Translations under genes and position numbers: made by a program
Shown: positions 22,982 through 37,779 of the stretch, one piece after another
How positions within the stretch are numbered: the first letter of the stretch is position 1
Layout of the letters: every line of letters starts with the position of its first letter
NCBI GenBank assembly: GCA_964006375.1
Contig: OZ023268.1
Location: 80,791,335-80,855,334 of the forward strand
Reading direction: 5' to 3'
DNA length: 64,000 nt
DNA from: Tillus elongatus
Lineage: Eukaryota > Arthropoda > Insecta > Coleoptera > Cleridae
Notes under the pieces: model-generated
The model's database searches: none
Told to the model about the DNA's origin: nothing
Seen by the model: the letters and a program-made list of their open reading frames with translations, nothing else

Positions 22982-24470
22982 ACCAAATTTGAGACGGTTT
23001 ATTCCCGAAGTGAAAATTTTCTGATGGTTCAAGAGTTTTCAATTTAGACGAAACCTCAACGACAACTGTCAGAATCAAAAAAAATTATTGTAGAAAAAGG
23101 GATTAAACAGGTGAATAAGTGCACCAGCGGCGAAAGAGAGCAGAATGTGACCACAAGCTGCATAATTAATGCTTTGGGAACAGCTTTACCACCGGTGATG
23201 ATTTTTCCACGCAAGAATTTTAAAACTCATATGGTTAATGGTGCTCCTTTTGGTACGTTAGGCCTTGCCACTACTTCTGGGTGGAAGTGTTCTGAAATAT
23301 TTCCTCTAATTCTGGATCATTTTATCAAATTTACATTATCGAGCAAATAAAATCCTACGCTATTGATCATGGATAACTATGAGAGTTATATTTCTCTAGC
23401 TACTGTAGACAAAGCTCAAGAGAACGGTGTTACAATACTAACACTACCACCCCATTGTAGTCACAGATTACAACCTTTAGATGTTAGTGTTTTTGCCGAT
23501 TTCAAAGATCATTACAATTCCTCAGTTGATAGTTGGCTTCTTCATCATCCAGGGACGCCAATGGCTATATATCAAGTTGCTGAATGCGTTGGAACCGCTT
23601 TTAATTGATCTATGATGCCAAGTAACATAAAATCAGGTTTTAAAAAGCGGAATTTTTACACTTGACCAAAATATATTCAATGAGTGTGGTTTTATGACTT
23701 CTGCTGTCACAGATCGACCTACTGTAAATAAGCAAAAAGCATCAACTTCTAAAGCTGATGAGTCTGCATTCGCTGCATTAGAGCAAGAAACTTCAAGTTC
23801 TAAAGCAGATGAGTCTGTATTAAGCGAATGCAATGAAGAAAAAGAAAATCAAGAGCCCAAACAAAAGCAAGATTTTGTTACACCTGAACAGTTTAGAGGA
23901 TATCCTAAGGCTTCCGAAAGGAAAAGAATAAAGAATAATAAAAGGAAAGGAAAAAGTATGATTGCTACAGATACCCCCGAAAAAACTATGATAGAGGAAA
24001 AAGAACAAAACAAAAATCAAAGCTGTGGAGAACACTAAACGCAAACTGGTGGAATCATCTGATGAAGATGCTGAAGTAATGTCCCTTCACTCAGAAACGG
24101 AGGATTGGATTCCTGAAGTTCATCCAAATAGTTTTGAAGATCTTGAGCGCTCCCCAGAGGTTGAACATTTTGTACTCGTAGAGTTTAAAATTAAATTAAA
24201 AAAAATTAGAAAAATGCTTGGAAAAAAGTTTATTACATTGGACAAGTCTTAGGAAGTGCAGATGAAAATGGTGACATAGAAGTTACTTTTTATAGGAAGC
24301 ATCAAAAGATAGTTGACAAATTTGTTTTGCCAATAGTACTTGATATCTTGACCGTCGCTGAAAGTGCTATTAAAATGATCCTGCCAAAACCAAATAAACG
24401 TGGAAAAACCAAACGTCAGGTCGATTTGATTTCGTTTGAAATAAGTTTTAACAACATTGAAGTACGTTAA
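22982..24470 (+). pseudogene. pogo/Tigger-like transposase, catalytic and C-terminal part
   Basis: It has the first catalytic Asp in LDETSTT, CIINALGTALPPVMIFPRK, NGAPFGTLGLA-x-TSGW, the second catalytic Asp in LIMDNYESYIS, and LPPHCSHRLQPLDVSVF with the third. The C-terminus is Lys/Glu rich (TDTPEKTMIEE, DWIPEVHPN, FVLVEFK) and closes with MILPKPNKRGKTKRQVDL before a stop near 24469. In-frame stops occur at about 23348 and 23606, and frameshifts occur near 24030 and 24215. The N-terminal half is absent here; a separate N-terminal fragment of the same family lies at 12641. Confidence 0.9.
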
Positions 24471-24621
24471 CGATCTTAATCAGCACTATTTAAATGTCTA
24501 TTTCAAATATTACATTTTTATATCTGTACTGATTAATTCTAGTTTGATTTTGTTTATTTTCATTTTTGTTTCAGTCTAGAATGCTGTTTGTATGTTTGTC
24601 ATGAATAAAACTTCAATGTTT

Positions 24622-25240
<619 letters not shown>

Positions 25241-25399
25241 TCATAAGTGTGTGGTTGCTGTTGGTTAGTCAATGCTTTTCTTATTGACTCATGAGATTCA
25301 TTCATCAACCTTCCATTGACTTCTGCTTCTGCCGCTGTTACAGTCCTTTTATTTAGATCTAGAGTTGTAAAGTTTTCTGTATCATTTGGTATATAAATT

Positions 25400-25779
25400 G
25401 TTTGCTTTTGTTACTGACCAACAAAAGATATGATAAATTGGACAAAGAAAGGGAATATGATATATTAACAAGGCTATTTTTGGCTCAACAGCATTTATTA
25501 GTTTTCGTAATTGTTTTTTTATCGGGTTTTGTTACTTTGACTAGACATATTTTTATTATGATTGGTACTACTAAAAGTAATTAAAGTTTGTCTCATTCAA
25601 TATTAAATTTATTTTAGTGTTAAAATAGAAGACGATGTGATATGGTCCAAAATCTGATTGATATTTTGTTGGTATGTACTGTAAAAAAGCAAATTGCAGT
25701 TCAAAAAATCTAGACGCAGCAAGTGCGTTATGGTAGCCAATTTTCATAAAAACATCTGAAATCTCAAAAAATAACAAAT
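25400..25779. other. Mostly unassigned, with HX right terminus at 25708
   Basis: A reversed HX terminus (GACGCAGCAAGTGCGTTATGG) lies at about 25713. The remainder is AT-rich with no recognised coding motif. Confidence 0.5.
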
Positions 25780-25936
25780 AATAATAATAATTTTTATTGA
25801 CAAAAGACTGAGACTGGACATTGTGGCTGGAAACTGAAACAAAAAGTAGAATAACCCCAAAAACTACAACAATAATAACAGAGTTATGCGCTATCTTTTT
25901 TGATACGTATTTCGACAACGAAGCTGTCTTCATCAG
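25780..25936 (-). ncRNA. Penelope-type fragment with hammerhead-like core 3
   Basis: On the minus strand, 25936-25902 reads CTGATGA, a 16-nt stem II (AGACAGCTTCGTTGTC, with GACA pairing TGTC), GAA, palindrome ATACGTAT, then C. Total length and spacing equal those of cores 1, 2 and 4. About 120 bp of further AT-rich sequence ending in an ATT-rich run accompany it. It is joined directly to HX sequence at 25937. Confidence 0.6.
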
Positions 25937-26376
25937 TAGCTGTAATTAACCGATTTCGATGAAACTTGGCAACTGCCTGTCTTTTATTAATGGCTTGGAT
26001 GAGTTCGTTATCCAGAAAAATCAGACGGGGTTTTCCGGAAAAATTTTGAGTTTTCTTTCGAAAAAAATTTTTTTCTCCGAAAGTAACAAAGCTGTTTCAA
26101 TGAAATTTACTATATATGTTGCCTCAACCTTACTACGTACCAAAATTCAACTTTCTAAGTTTAGAGAAAATTGAGTTACTCAAATTTTAAATTTTCTTTC
26201 GAAAAAAATTTTTTTCTCCGATAATTACAAAGTTATTTTAATGAAATTTTGTGGATATCTTGCCTTAGGAAAAACCTTACTACGTATTGAAATTAAACTC
26301 TCTAAGTTTATAGAAAATTGAGTTATTTAAATTTGAAGCATTTAATAAAAATTCACTACCATAACGCACTTGCTGC
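25937..26376 (+). mobile_element. HX right half
   Basis: The right body (GTAATTAACCGATTTCGATG onward) with an internal partial duplication ends in the intact terminus AAAATTCACTACCATAACGC then ACTTGCTGCGTC at about 26376. There is no (TA)n. Confidence 0.85.
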
Positions 26377-26639
26377 GTCCCGAGTTTTTTTTCAATGTTG
26401 TTTCATAGTACCTCACATAGGTTCCACAGTGAAACAGAAAACATTATTTAAAAAAAGATCATATTTAAAGAAAAATGGTATTTATTTTAATTTTTTATGA
26501 TCTTTATTGAAGTTTAATGTATACTTGTCCAATTTATTGGCCCAAACCTCATTTTTAAGGTCAGTCATATTTTTTGCACATGAAAATTAGAAAACTGATT
26601 CACTGTGGATCACTCTCCCCTATCTTGAAAATGCTTCAT

Positions 26640-27078
26640 TATATTATTATAAAATGTGGCATGGTGTTATAAGGCATCATGCCTAAAACGATTACGGTAT
26701 CAATTTCACCACTGCCGCTTGGTGGCGTCACCGACAGCAACACTGCTTCGTTAACATGGTCATAATTTTTTGTCCACCTGTATACACATTTTCGAACAAA
26801 AGTAAAGAGAGCCTATTTAGTTTCACACAAAAAAGGTATACTTCCATATCAGCATCAATTACACTCGGTCTTCTTGCATTTCTGTTTTTGGGGTGGAAGG
26901 AGCCCGTTTCACCTAATCTATTGTACAGTCCGTTAAATTTTTTATGGTTTGGTTGCCTGATATCAGGATAAAGCTCAAAATAGCGCTGTGCTGCACTGCG
27001 CGAACAAAAATTTTCCTGGGCATAAAGACACACCATATCTCGCATTTGTGAATTTAAGAAAAGTTCGGGACGCAGCAA
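26640..27078 (-). pseudogene. Mariner/Tc1-like HTH N-terminal fragment
   Basis: The minus-strand frame starts MLRPELFLNSQMRDMVCLYA and continues SRSAAQRYFELYPDIRQPNH, then YNRLGETGSFHP-x-NRNARRP. This is the family pattern of the HTH domain (R-x-A-A-x-R-x-Y-x-x-x-Y-P, then G-S-F) at the N-terminus of many arthropod transposases. It runs off into non-coding transposon sequence near 26850. The 26640-26860 part is repeated in inverted orientation at 27930-28145. Confidence 0.78.
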
Positions 27079-27505
27079 GTGCGTTATGGTAGTGAATTTT
27101 TATTAAATGCTTTAAACTTGAATAACTCAATTTTCTATAAACTTAGAAAGTTTAATTTTGGTATGTAGTAAAACCTTTGCTAAGGAAAGATATTCACTAA
27201 ATTTCATTAAAATAACTTTGTAAGATTCGTAGAAAAAAAAATTCTTAGAAAGAAAATTCAAAATTTTAATAACTCAATTTTCTATAAACTTAGAAAGTTT
27301 AATTTTAGTACGTAGTAATGTCTCTCACAAGGCAAGATATATAGTAAATTTCCTTAAAACACCTTTGTAATTTTCAGAGAAAAAATTTTCCGGAAAACCG
27401 GGTGCGATTTTCCTGACCAACGAACTCATCCAAGCCATTAATAAAAGAAAGCCATTTACCGAGTTTCATCGAAATCGGTTAATTATTTTTTGAGTTATCA
27501 TACGG

Positions 27506-27603
<98 letters not shown>

Positions 27604-27738
27604 ATATAAAAATTGAAACTGACCCCGGATATGAGTTCTAGGGGTCCTAGTTTGCGCTCATTTGAAAAAATTTTTGCAACGTCTCACCATCGATACCTCT
27701 CTATTAGTGAATTTTTTAAAATAAAAATTCACTAAAAA
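27062..27738 (-). mobile_element. HX element, complete copy
   Basis: From right terminus GACGCAGCAAGTGCGTTATGG (27068) through the body, (TA)n (27509-27601), the block CTGACCCCGGATATGAG, and the left-end hairpin TTAGTGAATTTT...AAATTCACTAA (to about 27738). About 675 bp long. It is a good reference copy for the family. It is inserted in mariner/Tc1-type DNA. Confidence 0.9.
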
Positions 27739-27915
27739 TCATTAAAACGCGGCATTTTAACGCGAATAACAAGAATAAAGTGACAATTAAAGAACTTGTT
27801 TAATGCCAGTCGACTTTGACAAGTTATAGTAAACAAGTTCCTAGTTGTTACCATAACATATTTAGCAACAAGGTTAATACATATTTTTGGTTTTCATTGA
27901 AAAAGTACGTTTATT

Positions 27916-29060
27916 TTGAAAACGGACAACTTTTTCGACTTCAAAGAAGTATACCTTTTTTGTGTGAAACTCACTGAGCTTTCTTTATTTTTGTTCGAAA
28001 ATGTACATACAGTGTGGATAAAACATTATGACCATGTTAATGAACCAGTGTTGCTGTCGGTGGCGCCACCTAGCGGCATTGGTACCGTCATCGTATTTCG
28101 CATGATACCTAATAATATCATGCCACATTTCATTATCTAAACACCCTGTAAAATGAAAACGAGTAACATTTTACTAAGACATGTTGAGCCCAAGCGCTTT
28201 AGTTTTGTGCCAGCTATCAATTATTAGCTAATGCCCAATTAATTATGGGGGAACCTGTATAATTGGCAACCCCAGAAACAGCTCCCGCCGATTTGGGTAC
28301 TTAGAAATATAATATGCTTAATACTTTTGAAAGTTAAGTATTCCCTTTAAATGCAACTTTCACAAATTATATATGCTACAGATTACAGAAATCTATTTAA
28401 CCCATTCACTGCTGATGATAAGTTGTCTACATCTCGCAGGAGCTGATCTGCTTTCTCATCAGATTTACATTTATTTCATTCGAAGGTGCTTAGGAACGGA
28501 TAAATTTCCCCAAAAAGTCGCTTAACACACACACACACACACACACAAAATAACATGATGTCCAGAGACGATGGTCGCAGGAGAGAAAGACGATTATGTG
28601 GAGAACGCAAAAATTTAGAATTTGCATGTGGAACGGCATACAGCGCTTACACTGGGCGGGATGATATGGGGTTCGATACCATACGGTAGCAGGTTACCTC
28701 TGGTTTTTATTGACAGAAATTGGAATGCAAATGATTACATATGAAACGTACTGCAACCTGTTGCATTTACACACCAACAAGACAACCCACGTACTCATAC
28801 AGCAGGGACTACTAAAAGGTTCTTACAAGAAAGTAGCGTGACCCTGCTTCCATGGCCTTTTTGCTCTCCATACTTCCCACCAATCAAACATGTGTGGGAT
28901 ATATGATTGGCAATCGACTGGATAATTTACACCAACCACCAAATAACGTAGTTAACCTTCGTCACCGAATTCAAGAAGCCTGGGATACATTTCTCAGGAT
29001 ACCATAAATCATTTAGTTTCAAGCATGCTTCGAACGGTTATTAAATGCATAAGAAACCGC
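27916..29060 (+). pseudogene. Tc1/mariner-type transposase remnant
   Basis: After degraded leader sequence (27916-28145, the inverted relative of 26640-26860), scattered frames at 28556-29040 give DDGRRRERRLCGERKN, QQDNPRTHTAG-like, TLLPWPFCSPYF and HVWDIMIGNRLDN, then RHRIQEAW. The order (R-x-x-GER, D-N-x-R-x-H, PWPxxSPDxxPIEHVWD, RIQEAWD) is that of a Tc1-type DDE catalytic domain. Frames change at least three times, so it is dead. Confidence 0.8.
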
Positions 29061-29091
29061 GGCGGACCCACTCATTTTAAGTAACTTTGTT

Positions 29092-29216
29092 TTTAGTGAA
29101 TTTTCTTAGAAAACATTCACTGATGGGGAGATCCCGACTTTTGAACAAATTTCTTCAAATAAGCGCTAACTAGGACCCCTATAACCCATATCCGGGGTCA
29201 GTTTCAATGTTTATAT

Positions 29217-29300
<84 letters not shown>
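29092..29300 (+). mobile_element. HX left half with (TA)n
   Basis: Left hairpin, ACCCATATCCGGGGTCAG block and (TA)n (29218-29300). The right half is replaced by the inverted hammerhead pair that follows. Confidence 0.85.
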
Positions 29301-29302
<2 letters not shown>

Positions 29303-29418
29303 TGATTTTTTTATTGGTTTAGGTGGACTGCAGTTTCGAACCGTCCTGGTTCATCATCAGAGTAGCGTGCTGATGATGAACGGGAACTGCAGTCCACGTA
29401 AACCAATAAAAAATCACA
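29301..29418. repeat. Large hairpin of two opposed hammerhead-type modules
   Basis: The arms 29301-29360 and 29370-29418 are inverted copies, both carrying GTGATTTTTTATTGGTTTA-like, GTGGACTGCAGTT and GTTCATCATCAG. The right arm lacks about 12 nt of the stem-II/GAAA region. The loop is only 9 nt. The structure sits between two (TA)n arrays. Confidence 0.88.
29326..29360 (-). ncRNA. Hammerhead-ribozyme-like core 4
   Basis: Minus strand: CTGATGA (29360-29354), T, stem II GAACC-AGGAC-GGTTC, GAA, palindrome ACTGCAGT (29334-29327), C. The opposed module on the plus strand (CTGATGA at 29370-29376) keeps a possible helix I (GTG with CAC) but has lost the GAAA segment, so it is a defective relative. 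Confidence 0.65.
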
Positions 29419-29483
29419 AAAAGTACAGCAAACAAATACAGTGTATATTTAAAAGTGATTACAGTGTAGTGCAACATTTCAAA

Positions 29484-29484
<1 letters not shown>

Positions 29485-29570
<86 letters not shown>

Positions 29571-29756
29571 GATCACACCAATAACTCAAAAAAATAATAG
29601 GCCGATGTTGATAAAATTTGGCACGTACCTTCCTTTTAGTGAATTTTCTTTTAAAAAAATTCACTAATGAGGAGATCCCGACTTTCGAATTTTGAAAAAA
29701 TTTCTTCAAATGAGCGCTAATTAGGCCCCCCAGAACACATATCCGGGGTCAGTTTC

Positions 29757-29833
<77 letters not shown>

Positions 29834-31437
29834 GTGTCACACCTATAACTAAAAAAATAATGGACCGATTTTGATAAAACTTGGTGAGTACCTTCCTTTC
29901 ACAAGTGGCTTGGATAAGTTCGTTAGCCAGGAAAATCCGCCGAGGTTTTCCCGGAAAATTTTGTGTTTTCTTTCGAAAAAAATTTATTTCTCCGGAATTA
30001 ACAAAGTAAGGGCAACCAAATTTCACAAGCGGGTTTATATCATTATGGATAAAACACCTACGAAAATTTAGCTTTGTAGGTTAAAGGACAAAAAAGTTAC
30101 AGGCATTTAAACAACAATAAATTTGGGTTTGCCTCAAAACGTCAAAATCGCGTCTTTAAACGTCAAAATTGGTGAGTACCTTCCTTTCGCAAGGGGCTTG
30201 AATAAGTTCGTTAGCCAGGAAAATCCGCCGAGGTTTTCCCGGAAAATTTTATGTTTTCTTTCGAAAAAAAATTATATCTCCAAAATGAACAAAGTAAGGG
30301 CAACCAAATTTCAGACGCGGGTTTATATCATTATAGGCAAGTTACCTACCAAAATTTAGCTCCGTATGTTGAAGGATAAAAAAGTTACAGGCATTCAGAA
30401 AAAAAATACATTTGGCTTTTCCTCAAAACGTCAAAACCGCGATTTTAAACGTCAAAATTGGTAATATTTAGGCAACGAACCTGACACTAATATGAGCTAT
30501 GGAAGGAAAATGTCTCAAGAATAATGTTTTACAAAGCCTTAAGTCTTAGTTTCAATCGTCATTGTCCTTCATTTTACTAAAATATTCCCAGAAAATTCAT
30601 TTCAAATAGACCCTTTCTCTGATGTTTTGGCTGTCGGTTTAGTTAAGTTGATGCTTTCGCTGTAGGTTTAGTGAAGTTTATGGTTTAACGGTCTATAATT
30701 TTTAGCTCATTTTCGTAGAACAAATTCGTTACTGCATTTTAGCATATTTTATCGAAATATGATGCATGTTTGTAAGAAAAAATCTGGACACAGTAAGTGC
30801 GTTTTGGTAGCAAATTTTCATTAAATCCTCCAAATTTCAATAACTCATTTGCTATTAACGTAAGTTTTGTTGGTTAGGAAACCAACATTTAGCTGTATTT
30901 TCGGAAAATTTTTGTATGAACGCAGCAAGGGCGTTTTGGTTGCGAATTTTCATTAAATGTTTCAAATTTCAATAACTCAATTTGCTATTAACCTAAGGTT
31001 CATTGGCTAGGAGACCAGTTTTCTCAGAAATATTTAAAGTTTATTTTCCGAAAAGTTTTGTACATTTTCAAATAATTATTTTGATAAAATATGATACACT
31101 GTTTCTACTATATAGGTTATACCGGTAACCAAATTGATGCCTGCTCGCATTAGAGCGATATATTTGTAATTAAAAACATTTTTATGAAAATTCACTTCCA
31201 TAACGCACTTGCTGCGTCCAGAGTTTTGTAAATGGCTTGGATAAGTTGGTTAGCCAGAAAAATCAAACCAGGTTTTTCGGGAAAATTTTTGGTTTTCTTT
31301 CGGAAAAAAATTTTATCTCAAAAAATAGAAAAGATATGGTAACAAAATTTGGTGCGTAAGTTTACTATGTTAAAAGGAAACCACATACCAAAATTTATAT
31401 GAAAATTCACTACCATAACGCACTTGCTGCGTCCAGA
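29485..31437 (+). mobile_element. Cluster of HX copies and HX termini
   Basis: 29485-29640 is a (TA)n plus the start of a right body, broken by a new left-end hairpin at 29636. That second copy has (TA)n at 29763-29829 and a right body in which TTGGTGAGTACCTTCC-type sequence is duplicated about 289 bp apart (29880 and 30169). Several right termini in both orientations follow, at about 30787, 30920, 31200 and 31418. The cluster looks like repeated insertion of one family into itself. Confidence 0.8.
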
Positions 31438-31565
31438 CTTTTTGCTTATATTTTAATTTAAGAATGTAATCATTCTTTAGGTTTGATTAAACACACATTA
31501 ATAGTATGCATACATTTTCTTTAAATTAATCAAACCTTCCTGTGTGTTTTTTGGGAGTTAGTAAG

Positions 31566-33304
<1,739 letters not shown>

Positions 33305-33537
33305 CTAATACTGAATATAAGGTAAAGGTAAGATGCTTACTGGTAATTAGGCCATTGCTGACCCTATTTGCTCACCTAAACTGACCCACCATCCACCTTG
33401 AGCTCGATCTCAACGACGACAGTGAGTTGAAAAATCATCCGCCGCCGGTGAGTCTCGAACCGTCGTCCCCCGAGTCCGTATTGGAAAGTCTGAATCGACT
33501 TTCCCGCACGGCCACGGAGGCGCTAATACTGAATATA
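33305..33537 (-). mobile_element. tRNA-derived SINE with target-site duplication
   Basis: The element occupies about 33320-33522 on the minus strand. Its head is tRNA-like with a long variable arm: A box TGGCCGTGCGGG (complement of 33503-33514) and B box GGTTCGAGACT (complement of 33451-33461), suggesting a Ser/Leu-type tRNA origin. The tail ends in ACCTTTACCTT. The flanks 33305-33319 and 33523-33537 are the same 15-bp sequence CTAATACTGAATATA, a perfect target duplication as made by LINE-type integration. A 5'-truncated copy lies at 46029-46157. Confidence 0.9.
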
Positions 33538-33671
33538 GGTATAGGTGTATTTATACATAATATATATTTCTTGTAAAACTGAAAAAAATGACTTAAGACA
33601 ATGTTAATTAGAATAAAATCTTTATTACATAAAAAAATTAATTACTTACAACACATTTCATTTCTGCTGAT

Positions 33672-35100
33672 AGATATAGATATATAGATTTTATTGACCA
33701 TCAAATGTACATGGTAAGTCACTGTCTTTATAAGTACCGACTATAGTTACTAGATAGAGATAGTTAAGACATAGCGAGCGTGTCCATGTTTAGCCTAAAA
33801 TGCAGTTCTAGTCAAAACTCAGCGACAAAATAGATAACTTGAACTCGTGATATCGTTATTAATTGACCGATTTCAAAAATTCTTATTTCTAAATGAATAC
33901 CAATTAATTGTTTTTGATATTGTTTTACTAAATAACCCTTAGTCTTCTAGGAATACGTGTAAAACACCAATAACAAAACTAAGTCTTCTGTAGCATTACT
34001 TATTTTGAGAGGCGAGAATTTTTTTAGCTTCTAAAATATGTGGTAATAACATATGTGACATAAAATAAAGTCAACATATCAAATACTATTGTAAAAAAAG
34101 AAATATCTAAAATGGTGCGTTCATTTCGATTTTAGAGAAAGTTTAATTAAGCAAACGTAAGAATATGCAATGGATAAATCAAGCGCAGGGAAATGAATAC
34201 AACTTCAATGCAAAAATAGCTTAAATATGGCAACAGTCTCTGAAAGTGTTCGCGCATATGTCTTAACTATCCCTATCGAGTAAGTATTGTACCACCAATA
34301 TCTGTGTACATTCAGAAATATTGAGTTAAAATAAAGCAAAATTATGACTACAATGAATTACATATACAAAAAAAAAGTCTGTGGCTAGTGGAAGTTGCCT
34401 TCCAAAGCTTTTGTTTCACGCACTCACTCACACAGACACACACTACAAAGAGTGAATACAAGTAGTATGTAACACTTTACACATTAGTTTAGAGCACCAA
34501 TAAATTCCTTCACCTTGGTTTTTGTTTTATAACATCCACTAGTACCTACTGAAATCTTCTTAATGGGAGCATCCTAATAACATTAGGTAGAAAATTGAGG
34601 AATTTGATTCCCGAGTAATCAAACATCTGCTTTGTTTTCTCCTTTTTGTGCAACTGTATTTTTAATTCATGTCTGCACCTGGTATTGATGTTGCGAGCTT
34701 TATCATTCACTGGATATTTTGAATACATATACTGAAGAAGAATATTGCTGGAGGGGTACCTAAGTATCCCATTGGCCTCAAACACATCAGGGCAGCTTTT
34801 CCTTGGACCTACACACACACATTGTCCTTATTGCTCTTTTTTGCATGACAAACATATGTTCCGCTGCTGACGAGTTAACCCATATGAATGTTCCATATGA
34901 TAGGATACTGTGACAATGTGCAAAATCAGCAATCCCGGCAGCTTGATGGCTATTGTACTGTTCCACTGTTCGTATGATGTCGATTGCTCTGGATACGCCT
35001 CATGCTTCCATAGGTCAATCATATTTAACGTTTTAAAATGAATTGGTCTGACCAGGTAAGACATCTCCAGGCTGCTTCTAAGGCATAACAAAATTCGTAT
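33672..35100 (-). pseudogene. CR1-like LINE 3' part
   Basis: The minus strand reads SYGTFIWVNSSAAEHMFVMQ then KRAIRTM, GPRKSCPDVFEANGIL and FDYSGIKFLNFLPNVIR, ending at a stop at 34546. This is the post-RT C-terminal region of CR1-like ORF2 (family pattern YG-x-x-x-W-G-x-S, LQKRAIR, N-x-LP). A frame break lies near 34825. The RT active site is missing. A candidate 3' end lies near 33672-33710: AATAAAATCTATATATC on the minus strand resembles a LINE terminus with a simple-sequence tail. Confidence 0.75.
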
Positions 35101-36871
35101 TTAGCAATTAGGTTTTCTTTTTCGTTGAGTATATTTCATAAAAAGAAACAAAAATATAAATGCAGCAATTTTAGAATAATGCATCAATAGCGACATATCA
35201 AAATTTAATTATGCTACAGAAAAGTGACAAATTTTATTGAATTCACACATGTATTATATAGCTGTTTTAGGGATTCTTACCTGACATGTTTGTCGATATA
35301 CTTCATGTTTCATTATCTACACCCCAGACAACGAATTACTTAATTACCCAAAATTCAAACAATTCAGGCTACAATAAGATCTTTAAAACTTCCAGAAAAA
35401 TAAATAGACATAGATCCAATAACAACTTATGATGATGAAAATATAAACAACAAACCGCCACTAATCATTAATGCCGGGCGTTTTGTCAGTCAGTTCGCTG
35501 TTGGCGTTGGTGTTGCTATGTTGCTATTGGATGACGATGACATACGATCGAACAATCACGAAAACGGAGGGAATTCAAATAAATGTTTACAAATTAAAAC
35601 AAACTTTCAGAAACATTACAATTGTAACTTTACGTGAGCTTACAAATGGAGAAAAACAACAAGCCGGCAAAGGAGATATTGTATTTGAAAGTTACGTTAA
35701 AGTTTCATTTGTATGTTTGCATTGGTTTTTTCGCTGCAAACGTTTAGAAATGTTGCAAACTTAACTTGCTTAATGGTAAATTATCTAACGTTGTGGTAAG
35801 CATTTGTAACTTACCATGCTTAGTGGGTACTGGTCAGATCTTGAACAAATTTATATGGGACCACATGAGAAGCACCAGCTTTCAAATAAATAAAGAATCA
35901 TTAATTTCGGTTCACCTAGAAAAAAGTTCTGAAGTAACACACATAAAAAATACAGGCGAATTGAGAACCTCCTCCTTTTTTTTGGAGTCGGTTAAAAAGC
36001 AAAACGTTTTTTAGTTGGATAACATTGTTATCTTACATTACCATCATTTGTTCACAAAAAGAGGTGTTTCTATCAGAACCGTCTTCCATGGGCTCCTGAG
36101 TTTGTATCAATTTATAGGGATTTTAGTATTCGAATAATCGATGAATGGCGAATAGTGGATAAATGGCTAACATCCAATGTTGTGGCTGCTTGTCAACTGA
36201 AAGTATGTTGTTTTTCCTCAAATTCAAGTATTACATCCAATTTGGTATCGTTACTCATTGCATTAGAATGTTTTTTTTGTATCTCCATTACATGTCCAAG
36301 CTCGCAAAATTGCTTTTCAATTTTACTAATTGTCCTTTCGATATAGGCGGCAAATAGGCGATCTGTGATCGTGTTTTATCTAAGTTACCAATTATCTGTA
36401 GAATTGTTATTTTATGCATTTCTGTTACATGAACCATGTTTCTGAATTGCAGGTAACAACTGACAACTACTGTCATGCGGTTACAATCACAGTAAGTTGC
36501 TAAGGCGTTTTAAACAATACTAACATTTCCAACTGTGAAGAATGTTTTGTATGTCTTCTTTTTAATCGGTACCGTCCAAAAAGTACACTTAAATTGTTTT
36601 TGCCTGCTTTCTCATTATCAAGAACGAAACTCGATTAGTTATTAATTTTACTTCCACATCGTCAATACGTGTGGAAATATGGCATCGGCGACAAAAATTT
36701 CATTTTTTTTTTCGATTAAACGTCGTAGAGTGTCAAAATATATAGAAAACATGATTTAGGGACGAACATTTTTTATGTGTCGGCCTGTCTGTAGCCACGA
36801 TAACTTTAGAACAAATTGATATATGGTCTTCTCACTTGGTGCACAGTTAGCACCCGATAAACGAACAGTTT
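35101..36871. other. Unassigned AT-rich DNA
   Basis: No real gene was found. A 97-codon frame at 35471-35764 starts with a hydrophobic stretch but overlaps the word-rich repeat described for 32488-32830. The rest holds no recognised motif. Confidence 0.45.
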
Positions 36872-37692
<821 letters not shown>

Positions 37693-37779
37693 CGTCGCGA
37701 ACTTTTTATGTTTTTGGATACAGGAGGGAGACATGCATCATGCAAACCTCATTCACGACCCCGTAGTGCGTGGGATATC

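Noticed and set aside
24058..24080. CTGATGA match in the pogo C-terminal region
   Set aside because: No stem II, GAAA or palindrome follows at the required spacing; it is coding sequence, not a ribozyme core.
25571..25933. 120-codon minus-strand frame
   Set aside because: It runs across an HX terminus, an ATT-rich run and hammerhead core 3; no protein homology is visible.
33430..33522. Possible functional tRNA gene from A and B boxes
   Set aside because: The head continues into a SINE body with tail and target duplication, and the acceptor stem does not close; it is SINE-derived.
35471..35764. 97-codon frame with a hydrophobic, signal-peptide-like start
   Set aside because: It overlaps a repeat with an inverted relative at 32488-32830 and shows no conserved domain.
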